The notes under the pieces were generated by a model, which saw nothing but the letters and a program-made list of their open reading frames with translations, searched no databases and had not been told where the DNA came from. Positions 10,501-44,410 of a stretch of 64,000 nt of DNA are shown here, in pieces (position 1 is the first letter of the stretch; each line of letters starts with the position of its first letter). Made by a program: the position numbers and the translations under genes. The stretch comes from Macrosoma leucophasiata (lineage: Eukaryota; Arthropoda; Insecta; Lepidoptera; Hedylidae): positions 4,216,001 through 4,280,000 of the forward strand of contig JAWQUS010000023.1 of the NCBI GenBank assembly GCA_036365455.1, in the 5' to 3' direction.

Positions 10501-12365
10501 TACTTGGATTTCGTTCTTGAGCTAAAGTGGGCCATCTGATTTGTACAGTGGAAATTTGTTAATGTTTTAGTGATTTTGATAACTTTGTGTCATCGTTTTG
10601 TTTTTAATGCTAGAGTATGGCGGCTGACAAACAAAGTTGTCGCATTCGAAAACATATATGTAATATAACCTACAAACACAGCATAAATTATAACATCTAT
10701 GAACTAGATTCATGAAACTTTGATAATGTAATGTAAATGTTCCAATAATAAAATTAAATTCAATAGCGATTGGGTTGATCCTATTTGTAACGTTGGGAAG
10801 TCATTTCTGGATATCAATTCATAAGGACCTAGTTGTTTTTTACAATATTTAATCTACTTACTTAATGGAGTTCAGGAAGCTGCATTAAAAACATAACTAA
10901 CTTAACCTACCTAGTTGAAAATAAAAACTTAGGCACAAATAACATTTCCTTCTTAGAGATGAACCAATAAAATAAGTTGTTCCCTTTATTTGGTCAACTC
11001 AATTTCCATAACAAAGAGTAATAACGCCGGTTACAGACAGTAGAGTGATAATAAAAAAGAAAAATTTTTAAAAAATCACAATACAGTCGCACCCAAAAGT
11101 TATGGCAGGACTGAACATGAAACAAGTACAGTCGTAAATAAATATGAATAGCGCATAAGCCCACGCATACTGTTATTGCTCGCAAATTTATGACGTTTAC
11201 CCAAAAAAATCCAGTTTCGGTCGGATTATGGTGCTGCATTTGGTGTAAGGACCGCTCTATAGAGTCGTATCATTAAGATATAGTATTATACACATATCAA
11301 TAAAATACAATTTTATGCGAAGTAGGTAAAGTATAATTTATAACCAATTTTACTTTTATTGTGTCTTATTGGGAGTCTTGCCACATAAACTAACCTACAC
11401 GAAAGTAGGCAAACGATGCATGTAGCAACTATAAAACCATAAATTTTCAATGCAAAATAAAGTAAAAAAATTTAAGTCAAACTGATAAGATGTATGATTT
11501 ACATGATTTCGCAAACCCAGCCATAAGCTGTGAAATATGACGTATCATTGGCGGATAAATGAAGAAATCGAGAAAGTGTTTCTTATTTAAAATTGTGATT
11601 CGTATGGCTGTCAACTTTCTAAATCATCAGACTTCCTATTAAATTAATCCTAATGTATATAAATATGTCGTTTTTATATATTTCAGTCAAGACTGTCAAT
11701 CAAGCACAATGCAAATATCAAAATATACATATAATTAGCCTAAGTAATAACTTAAATTACAACAAAATCTTGCGTTTGTGAACACTAACAATAGCGATGC
11801 CTTGACCTCGCCACTGACCTGTATAGCTGGCGAGGTCGTAGGTATATAAGATGGGATTATAATATTACCTGCATTGTATATTTTGCCGGTGACTGTACAT
11901 ACGTGCGGAATTGCAGATTCTTGAAAACAAAAACATAAAATACTTGATTTAGTGTATAGACGAATTTCTTTTTACAGTCTTTGAGGATTTTTGTCCCCGG
12001 GACAAAAAGTCTTTCGTCTGCGCAGGCCTTAATTTTGTGTTTTCAATGATTTGTTATATTTTGTTTCGATATAGAGTTTGAAGAGTTAGATGTTAGACTG
12101 ATACAGTTATATCACCAACAGGTATTAACAACTACATCTTAATCTCCATCAATCATTTAAATGTTAGCGTATTTGTAACAGTAAAAACGTCATAAGTTTG
12201 TTTAATTAATTCCACACTAATAACCAATTAGTTTTTCTATTAGGAAGTATACATATATTTAACATAAATCTCTTGATCAGAAAATACCTATATGTTTTAG
12301 TAATTTATAATACCAAAACATATAATAGAACTTTATATAACGGACTTGTGTATAATATCAATGAA
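10501..12365. other. AT-rich intergenic or intronic DNA, no gene seen
   Basis: Only short open frames without splice context (for example 10994-11239 minus). A CG-containing word GGCGAGGTCGTAGG near 11828 and a CCCCGGGACAAAAAG word near 11995 stand out but have no assigned role. Confidence 0.4.
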
Positions 12366-12680
12366 GTTAATATATGGAGAAGACACAAGGCACAAACAGC
12401 CGGTTCCGTTTATAAATTGATTTGACAGATCAATGAGAGATATTTACATTCGTCTGTCATATTACTATGAGAAAGTGTGATAATTTGACATAAACTGGAA
12501 CCATGCTACCATGTCGGGAAGTGTCCTGTCTACATGGGGAACAAAGACAAACAGATATTTACATAGACGATTTCACGTAATCTGGCATAGTACTATGAGA
12601 AAGTGAAAAATTTACTTCTGGAAACTGAAACCATGCTACCAAGAGAAGTGTCGTATCTAGTACCTTACATATAGGTCAAT
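12366..12680 (+). repeat. Repeat family R8, two units in tandem
   Basis: Unit 1 (about 12370-12535) and unit 2 (about 12540-12680) share GATATTTACAT, a TACTATGAGAAAGTG word, AAACTG(G)AACCATGCTACCA and AGAAGTGTC. Related units lie at 13595-13765 and 17215-17410. No TIR or poly-A tail is obvious. Confidence 0.6.
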
Positions 12681-13116
12681 GTATATGGTAAAATTAAAAT
12701 AGAAAACATATTAATCATTTAAACACACGCAAACGAAACAAGGTCGAATGTGTAAAATACGATTAAACACTATGATTATATTCATGAAACTGCGCAAACA
12801 TTTCCGATTATAATTTTTAGAATTAACATACAATTTTGAACGTGTTTACATATTTTTATTGCATAAGCCATAAGCCATAAGAATTTCAATACATTTTAGC
12901 ACCTAAACAAATATTTCTCAACTCAAGTCGTTATAGGTACCATCAAAGCGAACTTTTCTTGCGCCCGATCATTGCTTTTGATCTAAAAATCAATGATTTC
13001 TTGGAAGCTAAGGTAAATCGAGAAATAAGTGTCGGACGCATCGTGTCTGGAATTACACTGTCAATATGGAATCCAGTTACCATAAAAAAATCATACTCAC
13101 CTGACGGGTATATTAT

Positions 13117-13345
13117 ATAGACGACCCGGTTAGACCAGCGGTGTGAGATGACCGTTTGATTCGAAGGGTCGCGGGTTCGATCCCCGCACCGGGACAAATA
13201 TTTGTATGGCCTACAGATATTTGTTTCGGGTCTGGGTGTTTGTGTATGTGTTGTATGTGTACAACGGCACCCACGACACAGGTTTATACCTACTGTGGGG
13301 CTGTGAGTGTAAGCGTGTTTAAAAAAAAAAATATATTTGAACGTG
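13117..13345 (+). mobile_element. tRNA-headed SINE R3
   Basis: The head GACCCGGTTAGACCAGCGGT with B box GGGTTCGATCCCC looks like a tRNA; then the body GTATGGCCTACAGATATTTG, GGTCTGGGTGTTTGTGTATG, ACAACGGCACCCACGACACA, and a tail in poly-A at 13320-13330. This is the best-preserved R3 copy in the window. Confidence 0.8.
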
Positions 13346-13594
13346 ATCTAACGGTGGCGCAGGTCGTCACGTCTCAGGCTGGGCGAACAGATATTAACTA
13401 CTACATATTATTTGTTCAATGTGTTATCAAATAAGTACCTATCAACCTGTTAAAAAATTCAACAAATGTTACTTATATTACGTTATTCCTCATATAGTCC
13501 CCTCTCCGATCGTTATACAGGTACCTATTAATTTGTTACAAACAAAAGAAACAAGGTTAAAATAAGTATAAAGCAAACAAGAGAAACAAACAAA

Positions 13595-13765
13595 CGATTT
13601 CGTTTTTAAATAGAATAGAAACAGATATTTATGTGAGACGTTTTTACGTCATCTATCAATTACTATTATACCGAAGTATGGTAAATCGACTTCTGACAAC
13701 TGGAACCGTACTACCAAGGGAAGTGTCCTACTTTAGTACATATAAAACAATATGCATAAGTGACT
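13595..13765 (+). repeat. Repeat family R8, third unit
   Basis: Shares AGATATTTATGTGAGACG, CAACTGGAACCGTACTACCA and GGGAAGTGTCCTACTTTAGT with the units at 12366-12680 and 17215-17410. Confidence 0.55.
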
Positions 13766-14399
13766 ATGTATTCTGTTTTAAAAAATAAAAGAGGCAAATT
13801 AGATAACACAAATTTTGATTGCAGTCACAATATTTTATAAAATAGGAAATCTTAAGATAATATGAGTTGATTATAATCGGATTTGTCATTATTGACTAAT
13901 ATTAATGCGATACGTAAGCACGTACCTATCTCGTGATAAATATGATAATTAATGATACCTACCAATCTTACCATTGTTAGTGTCTACATAACTTCGGGCG
14001 ACACTGAGATGTCTGAGATTGACTATGTGTAAACTTGAGATTTGAGATTCCTTGATGACAAATGTCGTAAAAGAAAAATGCAACTGTAGTCAGTCAGCTG
14101 TGACAAGTCAGCAATACAACTGTAATGTGAACTAAACACTTCAAAGAAAAGTGTGTGATTTAAATTCATTATTTTTTGTCAAGAATTTAATTTCTACTTT
14201 TAATAAAACTAGGTACCTATCAAGATAATGATAAAAACAGTGTTAGAGTGACAGTTTTTTAATGTCACTCGTGATGTGACATTAAATTACTCCTACCGAA
14301 TGTAGTTGAAGCTTTAGGACGGGTCATATTTTTTAACGTATCTAAAACAAAACTATAAAAATCCTAACTACTGTCAGTATGATTATGTGATAAAATCTC

Positions 14400-14690
14400 A
14401 AACTGGTGGTAGAGCTCTAGTGACGGAGCTCGTGGGCGGAGGCACCACGGCATTACCTCTATCTGCCGCCAAATGGTAGTGTTCAGCACTATCGTGTTCT
14501 GGTTAGATGGTAATATATGGCCCCGTAATAGGTAACTACCTATCACAGAGACATAACAACTTAGGTCTCAGGGGTGGCAACGGATCTGCATTTTGACATC
14601 TGGTTTTTGTGTAGGTGTATAGGCTGCAGTCATTACTTAACATCAATGTGAGCTGCATGCTTGTTCGTCACCTTCTTTACAATAAAAAAC
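14400..14690 (-). repeat. R1 SINE-like repeat
   Basis: Near full-length R1 copy from the GAGCTC hairpin head to CTTGTTCGTCACCTT and an A-rich tail. Confidence 0.75.
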
Positions 14691-14875
14691 ATCATGATGT
14701 TTCATGTTACTATTTCTTTTATTATATCAAATTATAATACAAATAAATACCTGAAAACTTATTGCCTTACATCTGAATAGGTTTAAAAGGCTATTACATG
14801 ACACGGTATTCAGTATCCGGCAGAAAGCGACAGCGACAGCGCCCTAACTCAATCACAGTTAAGTACCTACAAATA

Positions 14876-15095
14876 CACGGGCCGCTCCGGCCGCCCTAAT
14901 TAGGGCCCTAAATGTTATAACACTACCCTGACCTTTGCTATCGTACTCTGACTACCGTGCCGTGTAATAAGTATTTTAGGGCCTTAGGCTGGCCGGGCCG
15001 CTCCGGCCGTCCTAATTAGGGACCCTAACTCCCGAAATGTTATTACACTACCCTGACCCTTGCTATCGTACCCTGAATACCGTGCCGTGTAATAA
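14876..15095. repeat. Tandem duplication of about 115 bp, CG-rich
   Basis: Two head-to-tail units share GGGCCGCTCCGGCCG, CCTAATTAGGG, ACACTACCCTGACC, TTGCTATCGTAC and ACCGTGCCGTGTAATAAGT. No function recognised. Confidence 0.7.
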
Positions 15096-15186
15096 GTCCT
15101 ATAATCAGATCGACTCAAACTAAAATGTCCAATATTTAAAAAACGAACGCAGGTAAAACCAGCGCAGCTGTAAAAACAATTTCCAA

Positions 15187-15426
15187 TCAAACCATTATCG
15201 TAGAAAACGCAATCCGAACTGCGCCTATTCCGTGCGACATCACGATTCGATGTACCAACCATTCAATACATAGTAAAATCGACCATATTTCTAATGTAGA
15301 ACAGATGAGTATGGCGTGTACGAATTTGGTTGTGTGATCAGCTGCGTCAAACGTGCCTACGACGATAACGAATCGCTTCGCCGCAATAAAATCGCCGAAC
15401 ATTGCCAGCTGTGCTAACGCCGCCAT
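15187..15426 (-). CDS. Possible small open reading frame, unrecognised
   Basis: A 79-codon minus-strand frame starting ATGGCG, with two hydrophobic stretches (around RFVIVVG and ILICSTLEIWSILLCI). No family was recognised, no clear splice sites or poly-A signal were found, and it sits beside a CG-rich tandem duplication. It may be a chance frame. Confidence 0.15.
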   Translation of the reverse strand: MAALAQLAMFGDFIAAKRFVIVVGTFDAADHTTKFVHAILICSTLEIWSILLCIEWLVHRIVMSHGIGAVRIAFSTIMV

Positions 15427-15519
15427 TTTTCAAACTTTTTTTAACTTGCTTGATTCTTTTTCTTGAGTGCCAGTACGCTTCCGTCTCCTTAACCAAACTG
15501 AATAGTTCACGTTTTATGT

Positions 15520-15935
15520 TTTAGGGTTCCGAGCTTAGTAACGAAAATCGAAACCCTTTATGGATTACTCGTGTAGGTAGTTGATAGTCTGTTCATCCGT
15601 CTATCACAGCTCGAAAACTAATGGCCCGATTAAAATTCTTTTAACATACACAAAAACAAAAATATAAGTCTGAAATATATTAGTTACTAGCTGCCCCGAC
15701 GAACTTCGTATTGCCTTGGAAATAATTAAAAAGGCCAAGATCGAAAAAAATTTTTTTTAATAATCATCCTTATCACTTAACGGTATGAAAAACAGATGTT
15801 GGCCGATTCTTAGACCTACTCAATATGCTCACAAAATTTCATGAGAATCGATCAAGCCGTTTCGGAGGAGTACGGGAACAAACATTGTGACTCGAGAATT
15901 TTATTTATAAGATTTAAGAAAATATGTAAAAATTG
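15520..15935 (+). mobile_element. LINE 3'-tail remnants
   Basis: Starts with TTAGGGTTCCGAGC and continues with a text shared by many insect LINE tails: CTAGCTGCCCCGACGAACTT and later CACAAAATTTCATGAGAATC, AAGCCGTTTCGGAGGAGTAC. No coding part remains. Confidence 0.55.
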
Positions 15936-16799
15936 TTTCTCCTTCCTTGTTCCCCTTTTTTTTCAATTTTCAAAACTTAAAAAAAAGTTACCGGGGAAAA
16001 ACACATATAAGAGGAAAGTCGATAAGGAGTCTTTGGTCTATAAGGTAACGTAAGTAATATCTCAATTGGACGGAACCCTGTACATCCGAGTCTGACTCGC
16101 AATTAACCGATTTTTTCACCCTCTCCACACTCTTGCCCCCATGTAATAACGATTAGGTACCTTTGCATTATTTCATAGCGCCGATTTCTTTTTCAATTCG
16201 CCTCTCTCATCAGAACAATAAATAGGTGTTCGCATCGATCGGTTTCGATTTATTGCGTTCAAGTTCTAGAAAATAATTGAACACGTAAAAACTTTTTCGA
16301 TTACACCCTGATAAAGACTCGCCTCCAAAACCAATTACTCCGGCGTTATCGACACACAAATTGGTCGTAAATAATTGTTATGTTACAATTTGCTATGCAT
16401 TATAAAGCATTTTCTATAGAAAATTATATATATAAGGCAGTTAAATCGCATTTGATTATGTAACATCACCGTGAACTATTTTGATATTTTACATTTTTAA
16501 ATAACAATATAATCAAGATAACAATGAAACGCATGTAAACATTTTCAACACGCATTGTATTAGTGAACAATTTCAATTTAATACATTGATGAAGTTTCGG
16601 TTGATGGCTTCAAAATTATGTTTCCAAGCACCGAAAATAATAACCACAATAAAAAAAAAGTTTCGTCATGCTGCGCGTTCGATTTTCAAAGCTTGACTAA
16701 TCGCATTCGATTGCTCAAACTCATGCACTTTAGTGGGAACGGCACATAATTAACTTCTTCACTATCACTATTTTTTAGAATAAACTCTCGCGCTGATGG
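15936..16799. other. AT-rich stretch, no gene seen
   Basis: No exon, RNA gene or recognised repeat; poly-A and poly-T runs only. Confidence 0.4.
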
Positions 16800-17200
16800 T
16801 AGCGTTCCAGTGTAGGGACTCGAGGGCGTAGGCACCACTGCATTCAATTTATTTATTTGCCAATATGGGTACATAATGAAAATGTTAAAATGATACATAA
16901 TAAGTTCGTCTAAATTCCACCATAGTATAGGCATGCCAATATTACATAGATACATTTAATTTAATTACGCATTACCTAATTTATAGTCCACTAAATGGTA
17001 GTGTTCAGCACTATCGTGTCCAGGTTAGATGGTAATGTATGGCCCCCTAATAACTATCACAGAGAACTTAGGTCACAGAGGTGGCAACGCATCTGCATTT
17101 AGACCTCTGGTCTTTGTGTGGGTGTCTATAGGCTGCAGACATCACTTATCATCAATGTGAACTGCATCCTTGTTTGCCACCTTCAATTAGAAACGAGATT
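16800..17200 (-). repeat. R1 SINE-like repeat split by a LINE-tail insertion
   Basis: The head (16800-16844) and body (16970-17200) belong to one R1 copy. Between them is about 125 bp of unrelated AT-rich sequence flanked by GCATT on both sides, which looks like an inserted retroelement 3' tail (minus strand ends ATAAATAAATTGA). Confidence 0.7.
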
Positions 17201-17214
17201 AATAGGTAAGTTTA

Positions 17215-17410
17215 TGAGAAGACAACGGGAACAAATAGGTAGGTTCCGTTTTTAAATTGGTTTGACAGATACGATGTAGACGTTTTCATGTCTACTGTCA
17301 TATTTCTATGGGAAAGTGTGGTAAATTGACTTATGTAAATTGGAACCCTGCTGCTGAATACCAAGAGGACTGTCCTGTCTAGTACTTTAGTACTTATAGG
17401 TCAAATTTGA
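17215..17410 (+). repeat. Repeat family R8, fourth unit
   Basis: Shares GGTTCCGTTTTTAAATTG, TTTGACAGAT, CTATGGGAAAGTGTGGTAAA and CTGTCCTGTCTAGTAC with the other R8 units. Confidence 0.55.
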
Positions 17411-17939
17411 AATCTTGGGTTTTAAACTTATCTAGTTGGTTATAAGACTTCAGTAGGTAAGTATTCACTTTCCATCAATGTGAACTGTATACGTAATTAT
17501 TTTCCACATGACATTAAGAAAATCAAACATACAATACAACCTGAGTTATACTTTTAATTGTAAAATACAATTCGATTCACACAATGGAACACGATTTAAA
17601 GTAACGACCTGCCATTCCTTGTGTTCCTTTGCCCTGTAAAAAAAAAACAACAGATGTTACAGCTGCGTTGTTGCAAAATATCACAAGTGCAGTATCCGGT
17701 GACAGATTTAACTTGCCCGTATTGGTCGTGAAGATGTATTTCTGTATTTTATGGTACTGTAAAAATCTATATTCGCCGGCATATCAAATTATGAACTGCA
17801 TCAATTTGAACTTTGAATATAGAACGGAAGTAGCCTGTCGTGTTAAACATACGTTTTTTTTACTTACATTACTCTATTAGGGTTGCGTTGCGTAGTCTAC
17901 GAGAAACTTTTTTAGTTTCGCCATATTATACTTTATTGT

Positions 17940-18320
17940 AGCGCGCATGGTCCGGCGGCTGGTGTAGATCATTAGCGATCTACTCGGTTAAGCACTACGG
18001 GCGCAGTCGGGTAGTGTGATGAGTGACCGCTAGTGGCAAATTAAATGCGCGTTTCCGTGCTTCGGAGGGCACGTTAAACCGTCGGTCCCGGTTGCTATCA
18101 ATAGATAGCAGGCGTTAAATCTTGTCGGAGGCCTTATGGGCGGTTTGAAAACATCCGACAGCAGGTTGGCCACTAACCCACACCCACATCCACCAATCCG
18201 CATTGGAGCAGCGTGGTGGAGTAAGCTCCAGGCCGCCTCCCAAAAAGGGGAGACTCGTGCCCGAGCAGTGGGACGTATAATGGGTTGCCATTATTATATA
18301 TTATTATTATTATACTTTAT
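17940..18320 (+). mobile_element. ATT-tailed retroelement tail R5, full copy
   Basis: About 375 bp with ACTACGGGCGC, CGTTTCCGTGCTTCGGAGGG, CCGTCGGTCCCGGTTGCTAT, CTTGTCGGAGGCCTTATGGG and CAGTGGGACGTATAATGGGT, followed by an (ATT)n tail. Copies occur at 33605-33912 and 50110-50458, and a 3' piece at 22826-22928. Confidence 0.75.
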
Positions 18321-18814
18321 TCCGTTCTATGGTTTAGCCTTGGGAATCCGTGTGTCGGTCTGTCCGCAGCTTAGCTCAGAGACTCCATGCTAAAGACTAG
18401 TAGCTACTAGAAATTTGTAATATAGTATCTATAGTATAGACATCCATAATAGGTACATATATACCTCTTTCATGACATTTATAAAAAAACGTCCACAATC
18501 CACTTGTGCACCATTTACCTGCCTTAATACCTTTGTATTGTATGAGTAGCTTTAACTGAACAAAAGCAGTCTATTTTTGCGTAAATCGCACGAGCAAAAG
18601 TGAAACTATGACCTTATAACTGAATTGTAACACCATTGTGCTTATCAGGAATTGAAATCGTGACCACACGACATTTATAGAATCTATAGTTCACAATCCA
18701 CCGTCATATCGCTTTTATAAAAATACTTGTAATGCTTATAAAAAATACAGTAAAATAGAATTTAAAATAGCTGAACAAAAACATGTTTTTTTTTTTTTCA
18801 AAAAGTAGGTAGAC
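18321..18814. other. AT-rich stretch, nothing recognised
   Basis: No exon, RNA gene or repeat with a second copy in this window. Confidence 0.4.
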
Positions 18815-19080
18815 ATTCTGTATTCTATATATATAAAATGCAACGTTTTCCTTGGTCACGGCATCACGCGTGAATGGCTGGACCGATTTGGCTAATTGAT
18901 TTTGAATGATTTTTGGCAGTCCAGGGAATGTTTAAGAGGTAAGAAAATATGAAGAAATTGAAGGGATATAGTAAAAACCACCATTTCATTTTCCCATACA
19001 AATAGTCCGTATCTATCAAACCTTTGACACATGTCATTTTTTCATTCTGAGGCAATACGAAGTTTGCCGGGTCAGCAAGT
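18815..19080 (-). mobile_element. LINE 3'-tail fragment
   Basis: Contains TCACGGCATCACGCGTGAAT, GGCTGGACCGATTTGGCTAA and GTTTGCCGGGTCAGC, which are typical of insect LINE tails; 5' truncated. Confidence 0.5.
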
Positions 19081-19369
19081 ACCTAATATTGTCCACGCGC
19101 CTAGATACTATGACCAAAACTTACAAAAAACTGCCCAAGCACGTATCGGATCATGCGTGTAGCGTGTGGGGTTCCGTTTCTCAAAGTATATTTCATAATT
19201 GTTTTTATTATTATTGGATTTCGCAATAATATATATTAAAGAAAAATTTGAAGTTTCTCCTTGTAGTAAAATCTTAATTTCCATTTTATAAAATTATCGA
19301 CTCGTAAAAGCCTACGTAGCTGTGATAGTTGTTAGTATTCCTTTTAACTTCGTAAAAATATGGGTAATA

Positions 19370-19550
19370 TCGGGTTTTTTTTATGTATTGGAAGTGGCAA
19401 ACAAACATGCAGTTCACATTGATGTTAAGTGATGACTGCAGCCTATAGACACTAACACAAAGACCAAGGTCAAAATGCAGATGCGTTACCACTCCTGAGG
19501 CCTAAGGTGCTATGCCTCTGTGCCGGAAATTACAGGGCCGTACATTAAAT
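19370..19550 (+). repeat. R1 SINE-like repeat, truncated
   Basis: Antisense R1 from the poly-T end to GGGCCGTACATTA; the hairpin head is missing. Confidence 0.7.
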
Positions 19551-20541
19551 TATCGTATTTTTTTCGTAGATATTGAAACACTTAATAGGTACGGTATTAT
19601 TTTTATAGATTTATCTCGCTTATCCACTAGCAAAGTCTGCTGACTGGAAGCTGACCGAAACGTCGGGTTGACTTTAAAATACGCGTGATAAATCTTTAAA
19701 TATAATTTAATTTCAATTACAAGAGGTCTGTGTCACCTCTTCGCCAAGGATTACAAGTCCTTTAAGAACCTTTAACTCAAATCCCATTTTGTTTGCAGGT
19801 TTCCACTTGAGTGGGGTTGTTCGCGCCCCAGCCGCCGTGCCCCCCTGTTCTGAACCTGAGAGACTCTACAGGGTCACCGTATCGTTTGACAGGTAAACCT
19901 ACCTCATTATATTTATTACTTAATATTATTTTAAACTTAATATTGTAAAGAAGTTTGTTTGATTGGTTGAACGCGCTAATCTCAAAAACCATTGGTTCGA
20001 TTTATTTTTCTACGTCCAACAAAAAAAATCGAATTAAGAGTGATGAAAAATGAAAAATCAAAATGAAAAATTTTACAAAAACGGGTAAAATGTTTCCAAC
20101 ACGGACGAAGTCGCAGACACAGTTAGTAGGTATTTCATATACAGCAACTTGCTTTGTCTAAAAAGATTGTCGGTAGGAATCTGAGTGGAATCTCTTGCTT
20201 CTTACACGTGTAGAAACACGGCAAGAAGGCAGTCAACGAGTCAACAAATGAGGTCTACCGCTTGATTCACAGCAAAATTCTGAACAAGCTGCTATTCTGA
20301 AAATCGAGTGACTAGTTCGAAATCGACGAAGCTTTTTGGTCGTGGAAATTTTGAAAGTCCGTTCTCGCTTATACCTCGTATGTATTTAATGTTGGAAAAA
20401 AAACCTACCAGATCTGTTTACCCAATAATGAAACTCAAAGCATGGTCTTTGCTACTTAATCCCAAATCAATAGTAAAAGCAAAACCGTACTTCCCAAAAA
20501 ACAAAGCCAAAAAGAACAAAACGCCCGCAGAGCATTGTTCG

Positions 20542-20832
20542 CTAGACAGGGACCTTAAAGCGCCTTTTATCTCGAAGCCCATAATACATTTTGTCCGTAA
20601 TTCGAAACTTTGTCACCTCTACACTGAAATCCTGTCGAATAGAATGGTTCTTAGAATAGTAAATACGCAATTTTCTGCCTCGATAAATCACTGTACCTTC
20701 GTTCTTTTCATTGAACACTATCATTTTGTATTTTTGATAAGTTTCTAATAATTTTCGTGCTTTATGATCTGGAATGCAGATGTTTCCTTTGGAAAGGTAA
20801 TTGTGATTGGATTCTATAAGAGTCATAATCAT
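20542..20832 (-). CDS. Possible exon or pseudogene piece, unrecognised
   Basis: A 96-codon minus-strand frame, rich in Lys, Arg and Tyr (contains HKARKLLETYQKYKMIVFNE and GTVIYRGRKLRIYYSK). Its composition looks more protein-like than most open frames here, but no family was recognised and the other strand is also open (20308-20748). No splice model was found. It could be a decayed element gene. Confidence 0.2.
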   Translation of the reverse strand: MIMTLIESNHNYLSKGNICIPDHKARKLLETYQKYKMIVFNEKNEGTVIYRGRKLRIYYSKNHSIRQDFSVEVTKFRITDKMYYGLRDKRRFKVPV

Positions 20833-20984
20833 TGCACCGTTTGATCATCGTGGTGATTGTAAACTAGGCAACTGCTTTGATTTTTTGTTATTTACAATTT
20901 GAAGCAAATTATACTTGTTAATACAGAATTCCTACTAGTGCCTACTCAGTAGGTACTTATTACAGGATGGAAGTAAAACGAATG

Positions 20985-21270
20985 TTTTTTTTTTTTTTTA
21001 TTTAATTGAAGTGGCAAACAAGCATACAGTTCACATTGATGTTAGGTGATGACTGCAGCCTATAGACACCCACACAAAGACCAAGGTCTAAATGCAAATG
21101 CGTTACCACTCCTGAGGCCTAAGGTGTTATGCCTCTGTGCCGGAAATTACAGGGCCGTACATTACCACCTGACCGGAACGCTGAACACTACCATTTAGCG
21201 GCAAGTAAATCAGGTAATGCGGTGGTGCCTACGCCCGCGAGCTCCGTCACTGGAGCTCTACCACCAGTAA
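20985..21270 (+). repeat. R1 SINE-like repeat
   Basis: Near complete antisense R1 copy with poly-T at its left end and the GAGCTCC/GGAGCTC hairpin at its right end, 380 bp upstream of the SWIM exon. Confidence 0.8.
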
Positions 21271-21653
21271 AATGTTACAGACTTAATACTTTCCGTGATG
21301 CCCAATACCTACTCTAGAATCCGAGAAGCGACCAAGTTGATTAAAAAATGTTTCAATTTTATTTTCGCGAAATGGATCTTAAGATAACAGTTTGAGTATG
21401 TTAAAAAGTAGCAAAATGCTGCCTATAGACATGTACCTACTGTAGAACCCAAGGCCGCAATTGCGGATGTCAAAACACTTATTTGTACTGAAAGTTCTCA
21501 GCATACTTTGCTCAAAGTAAAGTCGAAGTGCGGTCACACTCAAATGACCTAAGACCCTAAGACCATGTCTCTGTGTCAGAATTACATTACAAATTTATGC
21601 ATCGTCAAAAACCTAAGCAAACGCTGTAATTATACTCCGTTGCATATTTACAG

Positions 21654-43461
<21,808 letters not shown>

Positions 43462-44410
43462 AACCGAGAAGGGTTCCCCTTCGCCGAACCCACGGACGTT
43501 CACGACACCGAACCGTCCGACAGTATTCGCTTTCGACGGCGCGAAATTATTATGTTTCGCGTTTTATTTTTCTTTGTTGATTATTTGTTGAGTTCGTGCA
43601 ATACGTCGTGTACATAACGTTTTTGTAAGGTACGTCCTTAATTTAGGCCGCAACGCCGTCGTATGTCGGTCAAACATAATATACCTCATGAAGCTCGACA
43701 GGGCTGTGTATACTCGATGTGTACCAAACCAGTCTATTCTAAAGTATTATTTTTTATTTAATTATAGCGTAATACGTAGGCGTTTTATATCTAAGTAGGT
43801 AACATTGTAATGATCTCAATGATTCCATTGTGTAAATAGATTTAATTTATGTAAATATAGTTTTAAGTTTAGTGTTAGGTCGTTGGAAATATTAGATTTA
43901 TATTAAGTAGTCGTTGTGACTTATGCGTGCAATGGATCGATGTACACAGGACGTTCAGTGTCACAGTTATCGTAACATAATACAGCCAGTGCCCGCATAA
44001 TGCACAATAAGGTAGATAAATAGTACGCCATTCATTTAGCGTCCAATAGCAGTGGAATCAATCATAAATAATGACACCACACACCAAAGAAATAAATTTA
44101 AGTAATTCCAAAAGTGTGTTAAGCAATGCCATCTTTCCTTTCAGTATTCTTGAGTATTCAGTATCTGTAGGTTCGTTTTGTAAGCTGTCCACATTTTTTT
44201 ATATTACTTTCATTTTCATTTCGGCCAGTACTTCGTTCGAGGTCGGCCATTTTCGTTTCGTTTTCGGAATGTTTCATTCGTTTTTTTCGTTCATTCATTC
44301 ACTGCCATCTGGCGGCATTATTCGAATTGTTTTTACCTCAAATCTCCCAATTCTATAGATATACATTTTTACAAGAAGTGCATTTATAAAAATAGAAAAG
44401 TAATAAAATG
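43462..44410 (+). other. Probable 3' untranslated region of ZSWIM
   Basis: No repeats or exons. AATAAA words at 44091-44096, 44402-44407 and 44910-44915 are candidate poly-A signals; the true end is unknown. Confidence 0.45.

Noticed and set aside
13117..13200. Genuine tRNA gene (and similar heads at 3703, 23876, 38402, 52530, 55573, 62047)
   Set aside because: A and B boxes are present but the arms do not fold cleanly, and each head continues into a repeated SINE body.
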